DNA of 64,000 nt from Acidovorax benzenivorans (lineage in GTDB: Bacteria > Pseudomonadota > Gammaproteobacteria > Burkholderiales > Burkholderiaceae_C): NCBI RefSeq assembly GCF_028680575.1, contig NZ_JAPCKI010000013.1:1-64000 (forward strand), in the 5' to 3' direction. A model generated the notes under the pieces. It worked only from the letters and a program-made list of their open reading frames with translations, had not been told where the DNA came from and ran no database searches. Numbering within the stretch: position 1 is the first letter of the stretch; each line of letters opens with the position of its first letter. The position numbers and the translations under genes are program-made. Of this stretch, positions 1 to 10,108 are shown one piece after another.

Positions 1-176
1 GTTCTGTACTCGTAGCTATGCGCAGATTCCCTTTAACAGGCCGCTGCATCCGACCGCCTGCGGCGTCGGCTGAGCGGCGGCGTTGAGCGTCCGCTTTCAT
101 TTGCGGTGACCGGCTGCTCTTGGCCGAATTCTGCCCCACGCGCTCGGCGGCCATCTTTTAATGATGTAATTTCGCG
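1..176. other. Left-edge intergenic region, no gene seen
   Basis: No open frame here looks like a protein. In this bacterial group hrcA often lies next to nadK, but the frames leaving the left edge do not resemble the start of HrcA and no CIRCE operator (TTAGCACTC-N9-GAGTGCTAA) is present. The stretch probably carries the nadK promoter and leader. Confidence 0.5.
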
Positions 177-1073
177 ATGACGTCCAATTTTCGCCATGTC
201 GCACTTATAGGCAAGTACCAGACTTCAGCTGCAGGCGCCCCCGGTGACGGCTCTCGCCGGGCTTTGGAGGACATTGCGCATTTCTTGGAGCGCCAGGGAT
301 GTGAGGTGGTCCTGGAAGCGGAAACCGCCAGCAACACCGGATTGACACACTACCCATCGCTGAATGTAGACCAGATCGGCGCACGGTGCGATCTGGGGCT
401 GGTGGTGGGAGGAGATGGGACGATGCTAGGCATTGGTCGCCGCTTGGCTCGTTTTGGAACGCCCCTGATCGGCATCAACCAAGGCCGGCTCGGATTCATC
501 ACCGACATTCCCTTCGACACCTACCAGACCACATTGCCGCCGATGTTGCGAGGGGCCTACGAAGAAGACCAACGCCCTCTGATGCACGCCACGGTGGTCC
601 GCGACGAGCGTGTGGTGTTTGAAGCATTGGCCATGAACGATGTGGTGGTTAACCGTGGAGCAACCTCGGGCATGGTGGAGTTGCGGGTTGAAGTCGGTGG
701 GCAGTTTGTGGCCAATCAGAGGGCTGACGGCCTCATCATTGCATCCCCCACCGGTTCCACAGCATATTCGCTGTCCGCAGGAGGCCCCATGCTTCATCCG
801 TCCATCCCGGGCTGGGTGTTGGTTCCTATCGCGCCACATACGCTGTCCAACCGCCCCATCGTGCTATCCGACGCGACGGAAGTGGCCGTCGAAGTGGTGA
901 GTGGGCGCGACGTCAGCGCGAACTTTGACATGCAGTCGCTCGCGTCCTTGCTGCATGGCGACCGCATTCTCGTCAAACGCTCAGAGCACCGCGTAAGGTT
1001 TCTACACCCCCAGGGCTGGAACTACTTCGCGACACTGCGCAAAAAGCTGCGCTGGAACGAAGGGGGCTCCTGA
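177..1073 (+). CDS. nadK: NAD kinase
   Basis: ATP (or polyphosphate)-dependent phosphorylation of NAD to NADP in the cytoplasm. The 298-residue protein has the family landmarks: GGDGT at 78-82 with its preceding hydrophobic strand, NQGRLGF at 101-107, the NDVVVNRG segment at 154-161, and the NAD-binding [15 protein letters not shown] loop at 190-204. The length is normal for the family. The ATG at 177 is the first start in frame and gives a complete N-terminal strand (HVALIGKY). The stop is followed after one base by the recN start, so nadK, recN and rapZ are probably one transcript. Confidence 0.97.
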   Translation: MTSNFRHVALIGKYQTSAAGAPGDGSRRALEDIAHFLERQGCEVVLEAETASNTGLTHYPSLNVDQIGARCDLGLVVGGDGTMLGIGRRLARFGTPLIGINQGRLGFITDIPFDTYQTTLPPMLRGAYEEDQRPLMHATVVRDERVVFEALAMNDVVVNRGATSGMVELRVEVGGQFVANQRADGLIIASPTGSTAYSLSAGGPMLHPSIPGWVLVPIAPHTLSNRPIVLSDATEVAVEVVSGRDVSANFDMQSLASLLHGDRILVKRSEHRVRFLHPQGWNYFATLRKKLRWNEGGS

Positions 1074-1074
1074 C

Positions 1075-2784
1075 ATGGCGCTGCGACGGATAACTCTGCG
1101 GGATTTTGTGATCGTCCAAACGCTAGAGCTTGATTTGCGCAGTGGCTTCACAGTGTTGACCGGCGAAACCGGTGCGGGCAAGTCCATCCTGATCGATGCG
1201 TTGCAACTGGCACTGGGTGCACGCGCAGATGCGGGGGTAATACGAGAGGGATGTAGCAAGACCGACATTTGCGCGGAATTCGACTGCCCTGCGCATGCTC
1301 AGCCGTGGCTAGAAGAAGCGGGGTTTGAAATCGATGAATGGCTGCTGCTACGCCGCACGGTAGACACGCAGGGCAAGAGCCGCGCCTGGATCAATGGCAC
1401 ACCCGCAACAGCTTCCCAGTTGCGCGCATTGGGAGAGATGCTTCTCGACATCCACGGTCAGCACGCATGGCAAAGCCTGACTCGGCCAGAGTCGGTGCGC
1501 GGCTTGCTGGACGCTTTTGCCGGTGTGAATACTCGTGGCACAGCATCGCGGTGGGCGCAATGGCGCGCCGATCTCAAGGCATTGCAACAGGCACGCGCAG
1601 CGCAGGCAACGCTACAGCAAGAGCGCGAGCGCCTGCAGTGGCAAATCAGCGAAGTGGACAAACTTGCGCCAGGCGACCTAGAGTGGGTGGATCTCGATAC
1701 ACAACACAAGCGCCTGTCTCACGCGCAGGCGTTGCTGGACGGGGCGCATGGAGCGCTTCAGGCCTTGCAAGAGGACGAGGCGGGAGCTGTCTCCGCGCTG
1801 ACCCGCGCGCACGCGCTGCTGCAGGCGCAGGAACACATTGAGCCGGAGTTTGCCAGTCTGGCCGATATCCTGGCATCGAGTCTGGCACAGACGACCGATG
1901 TGGTGCATTCATTGCACACCTATTTGCGTCATGCAGACATCGACCCGCAACGCCTGGCAGAACTGGATGAACGGATGTCCCAATGGATGGGATTGGCGCG
2001 GCGGTACAAACGCCCTCCTGCAGAACTCCCCGCGCTGCTCAAGGACTGGAAAGCATCCATGCGCCAGCTTGATGCCGCCACCGATCTGGACAGACTACAA
2101 GCCAACGAATCAGCCAGCGCCAAGGCATACCAGGCGGCGGCGCGCACGCTGTCTCTGGCCCGCGCCAAAGCAGCACCTAAACTCTCCGTGTCCATCTCCC
2201 AGGCCATGCAGGGCCTTGGAATGGAGGGTGGCAAGTTCGAGGTGTCTGTGACCAAGGCGTCAGAGCCCGCCCCAGACGGGATCGACGATGTGGTGTTTTT
2301 GGTGGCAGGGCACCCAGGCATGACCCCCAAGCCGGTCGGCAAAGTCGCATCCGGCGGGGAACTGTCTCGCATTTCGCTGGCAATCGCAGTTACGACCAGT
2401 GAATTGGGCTCTGCCCCCACACTCATTTTTGACGAGGTGGACTCCGGCGTGGGCGGAGCGGTCGCCGAAACCGTGGGGCGATTGATGCAACAGTTGGGAC
2501 GCGACCGCCAGGTGCTGGCCGTAACGCACCTGCCTCAAGTGGCGGCATGTGCGCACCACCACCTCAAGGTGGCAAAAAACAAAAGCGCCGAAGGCACAAC
2601 CAGCGCCGTACTGGTTGTGCAGCAGGAAGAGCGCGTCGCAGAGATCGCCCGCATGCTGGGTGGTGAGCGTGCCACCGAGACGACGCTGGCGCATGCGCGC
2701 GAAATGCTGGGCACTGTGGCTCCGATGTTGGCCGTGTCACCTACCGCGCCTTTTGATTCATCCACCTCCGCCAGGAAACGCTGA
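1075..2784 (+). CDS. recN: DNA repair protein RecN
   Basis: SMC-like ATPase that gathers DNA ends during recombinational double-strand-break repair. Visible are the Walker A motif GETGAGKS at 30-37, a long central helical/coiled-coil region rich in Gln, Ala and Arg (about 150-380), the ABC signature SGGELSR at 426-432 and the Walker B LIFDE at 450-454 followed by the D-loop DSGVGG. The 569 residues match the usual length (550-570). The start follows the nadK stop by one base, and the TGA stop overlaps the rapZ ATG (TGATG), which points to translational coupling. No LexA-like operator was identified directly upstream, as expected for an internal operon gene. Confidence 0.97.
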   Translation: MALRRITLRDFVIVQTLELDLRSGFTVLTGETGAGKSILIDALQLALGARADAGVIREGCSKTDICAEFDCPAHAQPWLEEAGFEIDEWLLLRRTVDTQGKSRAWINGTPATASQLRALGEMLLDIHGQHAWQSLTRPESVRGLLDAFAGVNTRGTASRWAQWRADLKALQQARAAQATLQQERERLQWQISEVDKLAPGDLEWVDLDTQHKRLSHAQALLDGAHGALQALQEDEAGAVSALTRAHALLQAQEHIEPEFASLADILASSLAQTTDVVHSLHTYLRHADIDPQRLAELDERMSQWMGLARRYKRPPAELPALLKDWKASMRQLDAATDLDRLQANESASAKAYQAAARTLSLARAKAAPKLSVSISQAMQGLGMEGGKFEVSVTKASEPAPDGIDDVVFLVAGHPGMTPKPVGKVASGGELSRISLAIAVTTSELGSAPTLIFDEVDSGVGGAVAETVGRLMQQLGRDRQVLAVTHLPQVAACAHHHLKVAKNKSAEGTTSAVLVVQQEERVAEIARMLGGERATETTLAHAREMLGTVAPMLAVSPTAPFDSSTSARKR

Positions 2785-3647
2785 TGGCCCTCGAAATCGT
2801 TGTCATCACGGGCATGTCGGGTTCTGGAAAATCCGTCGCCCTGCACGCCCTGGAAGATGCTGGCTACTACTGCGTGGACAACCTACCGCCCGAGCTGCTG
2901 CCCGCCTTTGTGGCACTCGAACACAAGCACCATGGCAACCGCGTGGCCATTGCAGTGGATGTCCGCAGCGCCACCTCGTTACACCAGGTGCCGCAGGAAT
3001 TGAGCCGTTTGCGCAGCCAAGGCGTGGCCGTGAAATCGCTTTTTCTGGATGCAACGATTGACACCCTGGTGCGGCGTTTCTCCGAAACGCGACGCCGCCA
3101 TCCCCTGTCGCACGACGATCTTCAGCAAGGGCGCAGGGCCCTGGTACAGATCATTGAGCTGGAGCGTGAATTGCTGGCTGAACTGCGCGAGCAGTCGCAT
3201 GTCATCGACACCAGTACCATCCGCGCCTCCCAGCTGCAAAGCTATGTCAAAGGCCTGATGTCCACTGCACAAGGGCAATTGACCCTGGTGTTCCAGTCAT
3301 TTGCCTTCAAACGCGGTATTCCCATGGATGCCGACTATGTCTTCGATGTACGCATGCTGCCCAACCCACACTATGAGGCGGCACTCCGGGACCTCACCGG
3401 ACTGGACCAGCCAGTGGCTGACTTTCTGGACCTGCAGCCTGACGTAGCCCTGATGCGGGATCACATCGAGCAATTTCTGGCGCACTGGCTGGACATGCTG
3501 GATCGCAATCACCGAAGCTACGTCACGGTAGCCATCGGCTGTACCGGCGGACAACACCGCTCTGTCTACCTAGTGGAAAAACTGGCGCAGGCTTTCAGCG
3601 ACCGATGGACTGCGCTGAAACGGCACCGGGAACTGGATGGGCGCTGA
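2784..3647 (+). CDS. rapZ: RNase adapter protein RapZ (YvcJ family nucleotide-binding protein)
   Basis: P-loop protein which in enterobacteria senses glucosamine-6-phosphate and presents the GlmZ small RNA to RNase E. Evidence: Walker A GMSGSGKS at 10-17, the DNLPPELLP segment following it, the family C-terminal motif CTGGQHRS at 253-260, and a normal length of 287 residues. The start codon overlaps the recN stop. In many proteobacteria rapZ sits with ptsN/hprK; here it is the last gene of a nadK-recN-rapZ run instead. Function in betaproteobacteria is inferred from the family; no GlmZ-like RNA is visible in this window. Confidence 0.95.
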   Translation: MALEIVVITGMSGSGKSVALHALEDAGYYCVDNLPPELLPAFVALEHKHHGNRVAIAVDVRSATSLHQVPQELSRLRSQGVAVKSLFLDATIDTLVRRFSETRRRHPLSHDDLQQGRRALVQIIELERELLAELREQSHVIDTSTIRASQLQSYVKGLMSTAQGQLTLVFQSFAFKRGIPMDADYVFDVRMLPNPHYEAALRDLTGLDQPVADFLDLQPDVALMRDHIEQFLAHWLDMLDRNHRSYVTVAIGCTGGQHRSVYLVEKLAQAFSDRWTALKRHRELDGR

Positions 3648-3757
3648 CCCTTTTTTGCAAGCGCGCCTTGTGCGCTAACTCACATGGGGCACTGGCAACG
3701 AGATTTCGGTACTAGCAAAACGGAGCTACCTCGCCTCAAGGGGCGCGCCGTGTACGC

Positions 3758-4834
3758 TCACCAGAGCGTCGATTGCGTGGTGTCCAGCAATTTGCGAATG
3801 GGAGCGGGCAACCCCACCGAGGACCATTGATCTGACCCGAGCCACTCTCCGTCTTCCGCCGGGGACACAACCCCATCGGTCTGTATCAACAGGGGGTGAA
3901 GATGCAGATCCCGATGTGTCAGCACGTGCACAAAGGGCTGCAGCTCTTGCTGCACCCACTGCACAGGGCTGCCCAAAGCGCTCACAAACGTATCTCGGGA
4001 CTCAAGGTCAGTAAACACAGGAACGCAGTGCATTCCCGCCCAGATCCCAGTCGGGGGGCGGCGTTGCAGCCAAATGCGGCTTTGTCCATCACGCACGATC
4101 ACCAATTGCCAGGATTCAGCCCGGCGTGCCAATTTGCGGGTTTTGACCGGATAACGTTCGGGATCACCATTCTTGAAAGCCACGCATTGGGCCACCAACG
4201 GGCAATCGGAGCATTGAGGAGAGCGAGGGGTACACAGGGACGCCCCCAGGTCCATCAAGCCCTGGGTATACCGGGGCATCGCCGCTTCAAGATCGCGCAC
4301 CGGTAACTGCGCATCCGCGTGGTCCCACAGCAGGCGCTCGTTCTTGGCGGAAGCGAGATCAAGATCAAAACCGAGCAGGCGCGTCAGCACCCGGCGCACA
4401 TTGGCATCCAGAATGGGCACACGCTCGGAAAAACAGAACGCTGCAATGGCCCCCGCAGTTGAACGGCCGATGCCCGGCAAGGACGACAATACCGCTGCCG
4501 TTCGCGGAAAGGCCCCGCCATGGTCGGCCATGATCTGCTGCGCACAACGGTGCAGATTGCGTGCGCGGCTGTAGTAGCCCAACCCACTCCACAAGCCCAA
4601 AACCTCGTCCTGGGGTGCAGCAGCCAAGGCACTGACATCAGGAAACCTGTCAAGAAAGCGCGTGTAGTAGTCCAGCACGGTGGTGACCTGGGTCTGCTGC
4701 AGCATGATCTCCGACAGCCAGACCCGGTATGGATCACGGGTTTGTTGCCAGGGCAAATGGTTGCGCCCATGTGTTGCCTGCCAAGTCACCACACGCTCGG
4801 CCACACCCTCCACCGCCCCGGAAGCACCACTCAT
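3758..4834 (-). CDS. mutY: Adenine DNA glycosylase MutY
   Basis: Removes adenine mispaired with 8-oxoguanine (GO system, post-replicative step). The 358-residue protein shows the helix-hairpin-helix LPGIGRSTAGAI at 119-130, catalytic Glu42 in WLSEIMLQQTQV, catalytic Asp143, the [4Fe-4S] ligands Cys201, Cys208, Cys211 and Cys217 with the diagnostic C-x6-C-x2-C-x5-C spacing, and a C-terminal Nudix-like domain (about 235-350) that reads 8-oxoG. The start overlaps the end of the upstream GTPase gene by four bases (ATGA), so translation is coupled to it. Together with mutM further upstream on the same strand this forms a GO-repair cluster. Confidence 0.97.
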   Translation of the reverse strand: MSGASGAVEGVAERVVTWQATHGRNHLPWQQTRDPYRVWLSEIMLQQTQVTTVLDYYTRFLDRFPDVSALAAAPQDEVLGLWSGLGYYSRARNLHRCAQQIMADHGGAFPRTAAVLSSLPGIGRSTAGAIAAFCFSERVPILDANVRRVLTRLLGFDLDLASAKNERLLWDHADAQLPVRDLEAAMPRYTQGLMDLGASLCTPRSPQCSDCPLVAQCVAFKNGDPERYPVKTRKLARRAESWQLVIVRDGQSRIWLQRRPPTGIWAGMHCVPVFTDLESRDTFVSALGSPVQWVQQELQPFVHVLTHRDLHLHPLLIQTDGVVSPAEDGEWLGSDQWSSVGLPAPIRKLLDTTQSTLW

Positions 4835-6786
4835 GCGGTAACCGAGTGTGCGTCAGCGGGTGTAGCCCCCGGCAGAGCCACCAGCTTGGAGGTCAGCTCA
4901 TGCAGCTTGCGCTCCAACTGGCCGAGCTCCTCTTCGCCAGTCTCAATCTCCGAGATACGCTCCACCAAGCCGCTGGCAGCCTGCTGTATGCGGTCTACAG
5001 CCTCCATGCGGCGAGCAAAGCTGCGGCGCCGCTCTCGCAGCTGCGCATCCAATTGCGCAGTGGCTGATTTGCTCCACAGTTCCAGATCATTGGCCGCTGA
5101 CTCATAGACCGTGCGCAAACGCATGGCCAGCGCGCGCACCAGACGCTCCGCAAACTCAGGCTGCGCCAGTTTGAGCGCATTGCCCATGCCCAGATACTGC
5201 AGATGGCTCTGTTCAATCTGGTGCAGGTCTTGCGCAAAATGCTCCAGCTGTGGCGGCGAGGGCACCTGCAAAGAAAAACCGAACTCTGCATTGAGCTGTC
5301 GGAATGTCCCGCTGAGCATGGCCTGAATCTCAGTGCCAGAGGCTTGCGCTTTGTCCAAGGTGCCTCGCAACTTGTCAAAGGTCTGGACGTATATTTTCTT
5401 CACACCCAGCTTGAGCCCCTTTTGCTGCAGTGTCTGGGCCAGTTCGGCCAGCTCTGCTTTGAGCGCCTTGGCGCCCAGCTGCTGAAAAACGTCGCGCAGC
5501 AGCTTGAGGTGCACCGCACGCACAGCCTGAATCTTGGAGGTGCTGAGGTCAAATTCACGCTGCTCCTGCTCAATGCGATGGCGCATGGATTCGATCACCG
5601 AGGCGTTCTTGCCCCGCAGGCTGCGCAACTCGGCCATCTGGTCATCGAGGTCGCGGCGCCGGATGTTGATGACCCGCGACGTTTCTGTACGCAGGCTCGC
5701 CACCCCCGTCGCCACTGCGGCTCGCAATATGGACTGCCGCCTGCCCATGATGCCTTTGGCCAGGGCCTCTTCCAGCGCGGGCAGTCCACTGGTTTCCAGC
5801 AACACGTCATCCGCAGTGATCTTGGCCACCAAGCCTTTTTGTGCAGAGACAGGCACCACCCGGTCCAGAGACACGCCGAGCATCTCGGCTGAAGTCACGC
5901 ACTGCCGCTCCATTTGCGCCTGGACCTGCTCGGCGGTGTTGAGCGTGTCCCAAAGGGTGTCGATCTTGTTCAACACCACCAAACGCGCTTCCATGCTTTC
6001 GGGCGAGATGGCCAGATGCTCGCGCCAGATCGACAGATCCGAGCGCGTCACGCCGGTGTCGGCGCTCAGGATGAACACCACGGCATGCGCCTGGGGGATG
6101 AGGTTGACCGTCAGCTCGGGCTCTGCCCCCACTGCGTTCAGGCCAGGCGTATCCAGAATCACCAATCCCTGCTTCAGAAGCGGGTGCGGGATATTGATGA
6201 TGGCGTGGCGCCACATGGGCACCTCCACCAAGCCCTGCGCGTCAGGCACAGGGTTCTCATCCGTCAGATCGTCATGCCAAAAACCCAGCGCACGCGCATT
6301 GTCCAGACTGACCTTGCGCACCTCGGCCACTTTTTCCAGGGCTTTGGCAATCTGGTCGGCATTGCCAACATCCAGCGGGATCTCCTGCCAACGGTCGGTC
6401 TTGACCCGCCACTCCGCCAGGCTCTGCATCTGGAGTCGGGTCTCAATCGGCAATAGCCGCAAGCTGGGCGCGACATTCGCGTCGTATCCCAGCTCGGTGG
6501 GGCACATGGTCGTGCGGCCAGCACTGGCAGGCATGATGCGGCGGCCATAGTCAGCAAAAAAGATCGCGTTGATCAGTTCGGACTTTCCACGCGAAAACTC
6601 CGCCACAAACGCCACCATGACCTTGTCGCTGCGGACCTGCTCCTCCAGCCGCTGCAGGCGCTCTTGCACCGCTGCATCCATGAGGTCGTGCGTGGCCATC
6701 CAATCGGCCAGCCGCTTGAGCTGCTGGGCGAACTCCCGTCGCCAGACGCCATGCTGGTCAAACTGTTCGTTGAATGAAGGTCCCAC
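4831..6786 (-). CDS. Dynamin-family (dynamin-like) GTPase
   Basis: Large GTPase of the bacterial dynamin-like class, 651 residues. G1 is present in a slightly reduced form, AEFSRGKS at 62-69 (the first Gly of the P-loop is Ala), G2 lies in the AGRTTMCPTE segment, G3 is DTPGLN at 212-217 and G4 is NKID at 273-276. The C-terminal half is charged and helical with predicted coiled coil (about 380-640), typical of the stalk. Such proteins act on membranes in division, phage response or membrane surveillance; the specific role here is unknown. It is located between mutM and mutY on the same strand and overlaps mutY by four bases. Upstream, on the minus strand, TGCTATATT at 6842-6834 could be an extended -10. 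Confidence 0.88.
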   Translation of the reverse strand: MGPSFNEQFDQHGVWRREFAQQLKRLADWMATHDLMDAAVQERLQRLEEQVRSDKVMVAFVAEFSRGKSELINAIFFADYGRRIMPASAGRTTMCPTELGYDANVAPSLRLLPIETRLQMQSLAEWRVKTDRWQEIPLDVGNADQIAKALEKVAEVRKVSLDNARALGFWHDDLTDENPVPDAQGLVEVPMWRHAIINIPHPLLKQGLVILDTPGLNAVGAEPELTVNLIPQAHAVVFILSADTGVTRSDLSIWREHLAISPESMEARLVVLNKIDTLWDTLNTAEQVQAQMERQCVTSAEMLGVSLDRVVPVSAQKGLVAKITADDVLLETSGLPALEEALAKGIMGRRQSILRAAVATGVASLRTETSRVINIRRRDLDDQMAELRSLRGKNASVIESMRHRIEQEQREFDLSTSKIQAVRAVHLKLLRDVFQQLGAKALKAELAELAQTLQQKGLKLGVKKIYVQTFDKLRGTLDKAQASGTEIQAMLSGTFRQLNAEFGFSLQVPSPPQLEHFAQDLHQIEQSHLQYLGMGNALKLAQPEFAERLVRALAMRLRTVYESAANDLELWSKSATAQLDAQLRERRRSFARRMEAVDRIQQAASGLVERISEIETGEEELGQLERKLHELTSKLVALPGATPADAHSVTA

Positions 6787-6885
6787 TTTGCTCCCAGAGA
6801 TCTATGGATGGCCCGCGAGGCAGGTATATACAAAATATAGCATCGACCGTACACCGGCTGTCACGAATCGCTGATCGGATGGGGC

Positions 6886-7701
6886 CTAGGGCCGCTGGCA
6901 CAGGCGGCAGAAGTAAGTGCTTCTCTGGCCCTGGCGAATCAGCTCGATGGCCGTACCGCATGCTTGGCAAGGCTGGCCATCGCGGCCATACACGTTCGCG
7001 GCGGTCTGAAAGTGGCCTGCCATTCCCTCCGCGTTGGAAAAATCGCGCAGCGTACTACCGCCCATCTCCACCGCTCGGGCCAACACCGAGCGAATGGCCT
7101 GGTGCAGCTTGTGCACCCGTGCAGCACCGATGCGTGATGCAACGGTAGTTGGACGGATGCCAGACAAAAAGAGCACCTCAGAGGCATAAATATTTCCGAC
7201 CCCCACTACCAAGCGCCCCGCCAGAAGCAGCTGCTTGATAGGCATCCGGCTCTTCTTGAGCCCTGCCTGAAAATCCGGGAGCAAGAACCCGTCTGACAAG
7301 GGCTCCATGCCCAACCCTCCCAACAACTTGGTGGCCACCGGCGAATGCTCTGCCTGCGCATAGACCACCGCACCAAACCGACGCGGGTCATGCAGGCGCA
7401 GCGTTCCCTGGTTGGTGACGAGGTCAAAATGGTCGTGAACGCCCGCTTGTGGCATGCCAGAAGCGAAGCGCAAGCTCCCCGACATACCCAGATGCAGAAG
7501 CAGCAGGCCTTGGGTCATATCGAGCAACAGATATTTACCCCGGCGACGCAATCCGACCACTTGCTGGCCGATCAGTATCTGCGGGTCACAACCCAGAGGC
7601 CAACGCAAAGCCTTGCCCATCACCACCGCCTCGATCCGGGCTCCGGCGATCGCATCGGCGAAGCTGCGCCGCGTCACTTCCACTTCGGGCAACTCAGGCA
7701 T
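6886..7701 (-). CDS. mutM: Formamidopyrimidine-DNA glycosylase (Fpg/MutM)
   Basis: Bifunctional glycosylase/AP lyase that excises 8-oxoguanine and FaPy lesions. The mature N-terminus PELPEVE gives catalytic Pro2, Glu3 and Glu6; Lys56 sits in RRRGKYLLL; a helix-two-turn-helix region covers the middle; and the C-terminal zinc finger has four cysteines (CQACG ... FCRLC) in the last 30 residues. The length of 271 residues is standard. It heads the mutM, dynamin-like GTPase, mutY row; a 100-base gap separates it from the GTPase gene. Its start is only 29 bases from the divergent TPR gene, so both promoters must overlap the opposite gene's start region. Confidence 0.97.
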   Translation of the reverse strand: MPELPEVEVTRRSFADAIAGARIEAVVMGKALRWPLGCDPQILIGQQVVGLRRRGKYLLLDMTQGLLLLHLGMSGSLRFASGMPQAGVHDHFDLVTNQGTLRLHDPRRFGAVVYAQAEHSPVATKLLGGLGMEPLSDGFLLPDFQAGLKKSRMPIKQLLLAGRLVVGVGNIYASEVLFLSGIRPTTVASRIGAARVHKLHQAIRSVLARAVEMGGSTLRDFSNAEGMAGHFQTAANVYGRDGQPCQACGTAIELIRQGQRSTYFCRLCQRP

Positions 7702-7730
7702 ACAAACAACCGGGCAACGGCTTCACAGGC

Positions 7731-9509
7731 ATGGATTATTATGGCCCGATGGTGTTATTCCACAGCTTTCGTACCGTCGCATTGGCCTCCGTAATTGCGA
7801 CGGCCGCCCACGTTGCCTGGGCGCAAAAGCCCGGCGGTGAAAGCCGTCCCGCCGCCCAGGAGCCACCTGTGGTGTCCAACCCAGCCCTGGACGCAGATCT
7901 GTTCTACGAAATTTTCCTGGGCGAGATTAGTGCGCGCACCGGCGATCCGGGGGCGGGATACGCATTCATGCTGGAGGCGGCCCGCAGAAGCGCTGATGGC
8001 CAGCTCTACCAAAGAGCTGCAGACATTGCCTTGCAATCACGATCGGGCGAGTACGCCCTGGCGGCCGCCAAAGCGTGGAAGGATGCCCTGCCGCAATCGC
8101 GCGAGGCCAACCAATATGAGTTGCAGATTCTGATCGCCTTGAACCGCATCGGCGAGACGCCCGAATTGCTGCGCCAAGAACTCGCGCAAGCCTCTCCTCG
8201 GTCCAAGGCCTCTGCCCTGACGGCCCTGCCGCAGCTATATGGACGAGCAAGTGACAAAGCGCTGGCCGCCAAAGTGGTAGAACAAGCCCTGGTGAACGAA
8301 CTCACCAATCCTGCCACCGGACCAGAGGCCTGGGTGTCGCTGGGCCGCTTGAGGCTTGCTGCAGGCGACAAGGTGGGTGCGCTAGACGCTGCGCGCAGAG
8401 CACAGGCCTTGGACAATGCCAGCGAAAGCGCGGCAAGGCTGGCGCTGGAGTTGATGGACGAAGGTCTTCTGGACGCGGAACCCATCGTGACGCAAACGCT
8501 GTCCAAGCAACCCATCCCGGACCTGCGCATGGCGTATGCCAGAGTATTGTTAGGCCTGCAGCGCTACCAGGAGGCCAGTCGCCAGCTAGAGACGGTCACC
8601 AAGGAAAAGCCCGATCTGGCGGAGGCATGGCTGGTGGCCGCCACCCTGCAATACCAGGACAACCGCTTGCCCGCCGCAGAGACGTCGCTGCAGCGGTTCC
8701 TTGAACTGGCATCTGCGCCTGGTGATGCCGATCTGCGGCAAAAGAGCCTCACGCAAGCGTACCTGCTGCACGCCCAAATCGCCGAGAAGAAGAAAGACTT
8801 TGCGGGCGCAGAAGCGTGGCTCGCACGTATCGACAACGCAGAGGAGGTTTTTGGCGCTCAGACGCGCCGCGCATCACTGCTGGCACGCCAGGGCAAACTC
8901 GCCCAAGCACGGGCCTTGTTGCGCAACCTGCCTGGCAATTCAGCAGACAGCCAACGCATGAAGCTGATGGCCGAAGTGCAGCTGCTGCGTGATCAGCGCC
9001 TATACCAAGAGGCGTACAAGGTACAGGTTGAACTGGTAGCCTTGGCACCGGACGATGCGGAGCTGGTCTACGACCAGGCCATGCTGGCCGAAAAGGCGGG
9101 CCAACCCGACACCATGGAAAAGCTGCTGCGCCAGGTGATCGCGCGCCAGCCGGAATATCACCACGCCTACAATGCCCTCGGCTATTCGCTGGCGGACCGC
9201 GGTGTGCAGCTGGACGAGGCCAAACAGCTCATCCTGAAGGCATTGAAATTCGCACCCAATGACCCATTCATCATGGACAGCCTCGGCTGGGTGGAGTTTC
9301 GCCTGGGTAACAAGGCAGACGCCCGCAAGCACCTCGAAGCAGCCTTCAAGGCCCGGCCCGATGTGGAGATCGCCGCACATCTGGGCGAAGTGCTCTGGAG
9401 CATGGGCGACAGGGATGGTGCGACACGTGTCTGGAAAGAAGGGCAGCGCGCCAGCCCTGACAACGACACCCTCAAAGAGACCCTGAAACGCCTCGGAGCC
9501 GCTCTCTGA
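7731..9509 (+). CDS. Secreted/periplasmic tetratricopeptide-repeat protein
   Basis: TPR protein of about 590 residues. The likely start is ATG 7731 or ATG 7749; both give a signal peptide (VALASVIATAAHVAWA followed by QKPGG). The body is a solenoid of helical repeats with recurring A-x-x-L-x-x-G and Y-x-x-A patterns; the clearest TPR units are at the C-terminus (YHHAYNALGYSLADRGVQLD, then PFIMDSLGWVEFRLGN). Homologues of this arrangement precede lolB in Burkholderiales. The stop overlaps the lolB start (TGATG), so the gene is probably co-expressed with lolB and ispE. A role in the cell envelope is inferred from the signal peptide and neighbours only. The frame is open further upstream to 7449, inside the antisense mutM, and that extension is not credible. 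Confidence 0.88.
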   Translation: MDYYGPMVLFHSFRTVALASVIATAAHVAWAQKPGGESRPAAQEPPVVSNPALDADLFYEIFLGEISARTGDPGAGYAFMLEAARRSADGQLYQRAADIALQSRSGEYALAAAKAWKDALPQSREANQYELQILIALNRIGETPELLRQELAQASPRSKASALTALPQLYGRASDKALAAKVVEQALVNELTNPATGPEAWVSLGRLRLAAGDKVGALDAARRAQALDNASESAARLALELMDEGLLDAEPIVTQTLSKQPIPDLRMAYARVLLGLQRYQEASRQLETVTKEKPDLAEAWLVAATLQYQDNRLPAAETSLQRFLELASAPGDADLRQKSLTQAYLLHAQIAEKKKDFAGAEAWLARIDNAEEVFGAQTRRASLLARQGKLAQARALLRNLPGNSADSQRMKLMAEVQLLRDQRLYQEAYKVQVELVALAPDDAELVYDQAMLAEKAGQPDTMEKLLRQVIARQPEYHHAYNALGYSLADRGVQLDEAKQLILKALKFAPNDPFIMDSLGWVEFRLGNKADARKHLEAAFKARPDVEIAAHLGEVLWSMGDRDGATRVWKEGQRASPDNDTLKETLKRLGAAL

Positions 9510-10036
9510 TGCCAGTCCTTTTCAGTGCTGCCTTAAGCACTCGGTTGCGGACTCTTCCTCAACGATGGACATGGTGGCTGGTGGTGTGCGCGCTGTGGCT
9601 CGCTGGCTGCGCGCAGCCAGTCACCAAAGCCCCTTTGGACGAAGACAGCTGGAGTGGACGCATCGCCCTGCAGATCGACGGACAGGCCTCACAGTCTTTT
9701 TCTGCCTTGTTCGAACTGCGCGGCACCCCCCAGGCCGGCGGACTCGTTTTGCTCAGCCCCTTCGGCAATCGCATTGCACAACTCGACTGGAAAGATGGTC
9801 ACGCGCAACTGATCAGCGGCCAAGACACGCGCACGTCGGACTCCCTGGATGCACTGCTCCAGGACGTGACCGGCGCCCGCCTTCCCGTGACCGCCTTGTT
9901 CAGCTGGCTCAAGGGCATCCAGGTCAGTGCAACAGGGTGGCAAGCGGACCTCTCCGGCATTGCCAATGGACGGGTAACGGCACGCCGCAGTGATCCAGAG
10001 CCCACTGCGACTCTGCGCATTGCATTGACCCCCTGA
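9509..10036 (+). CDS. lolB: Outer-membrane lipoprotein insertase LolB
   Basis: Accepts lipoproteins from LolA and places them in the outer membrane. It is 175 residues with a signal sequence ending in the lipobox LAGC (Cys34 lipidated), then the short beta-rich LolB domain starting at the DSWSGRIALQ segment. It is smaller than the E. coli protein (about 207) but usual for betaproteobacteria. The start overlaps the preceding TPR gene, and ispE follows after 72 bases, the standard lolB-ispE order. Recognition relies on context plus the fold pattern, since LolB is weakly conserved. Confidence 0.9.
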   Translation: MPVLFSAALSTRLRTLPQRWTWWLVVCALWLAGCAQPVTKAPLDEDSWSGRIALQIDGQASQSFSALFELRGTPQAGGLVLLSPFGNRIAQLDWKDGHAQLISGQDTRTSDSLDALLQDVTGARLPVTALFSWLKGIQVSATGWQADLSGIANGRVTARRSDPEPTATLRIALTP

Positions 10037-10108
10037 CGGACTGCAACCTGCTGCTGCCAGCGGGGCCATTCGTACCGCAAAAACTCGCGTTTCACTTTTC
10101 CGCCCTCC

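Noticed and set aside
1..176. hrcA or a CIRCE operator at the left edge
   Set aside because: No HrcA-like translation on either strand and no TTAGCACTC inverted repeat.
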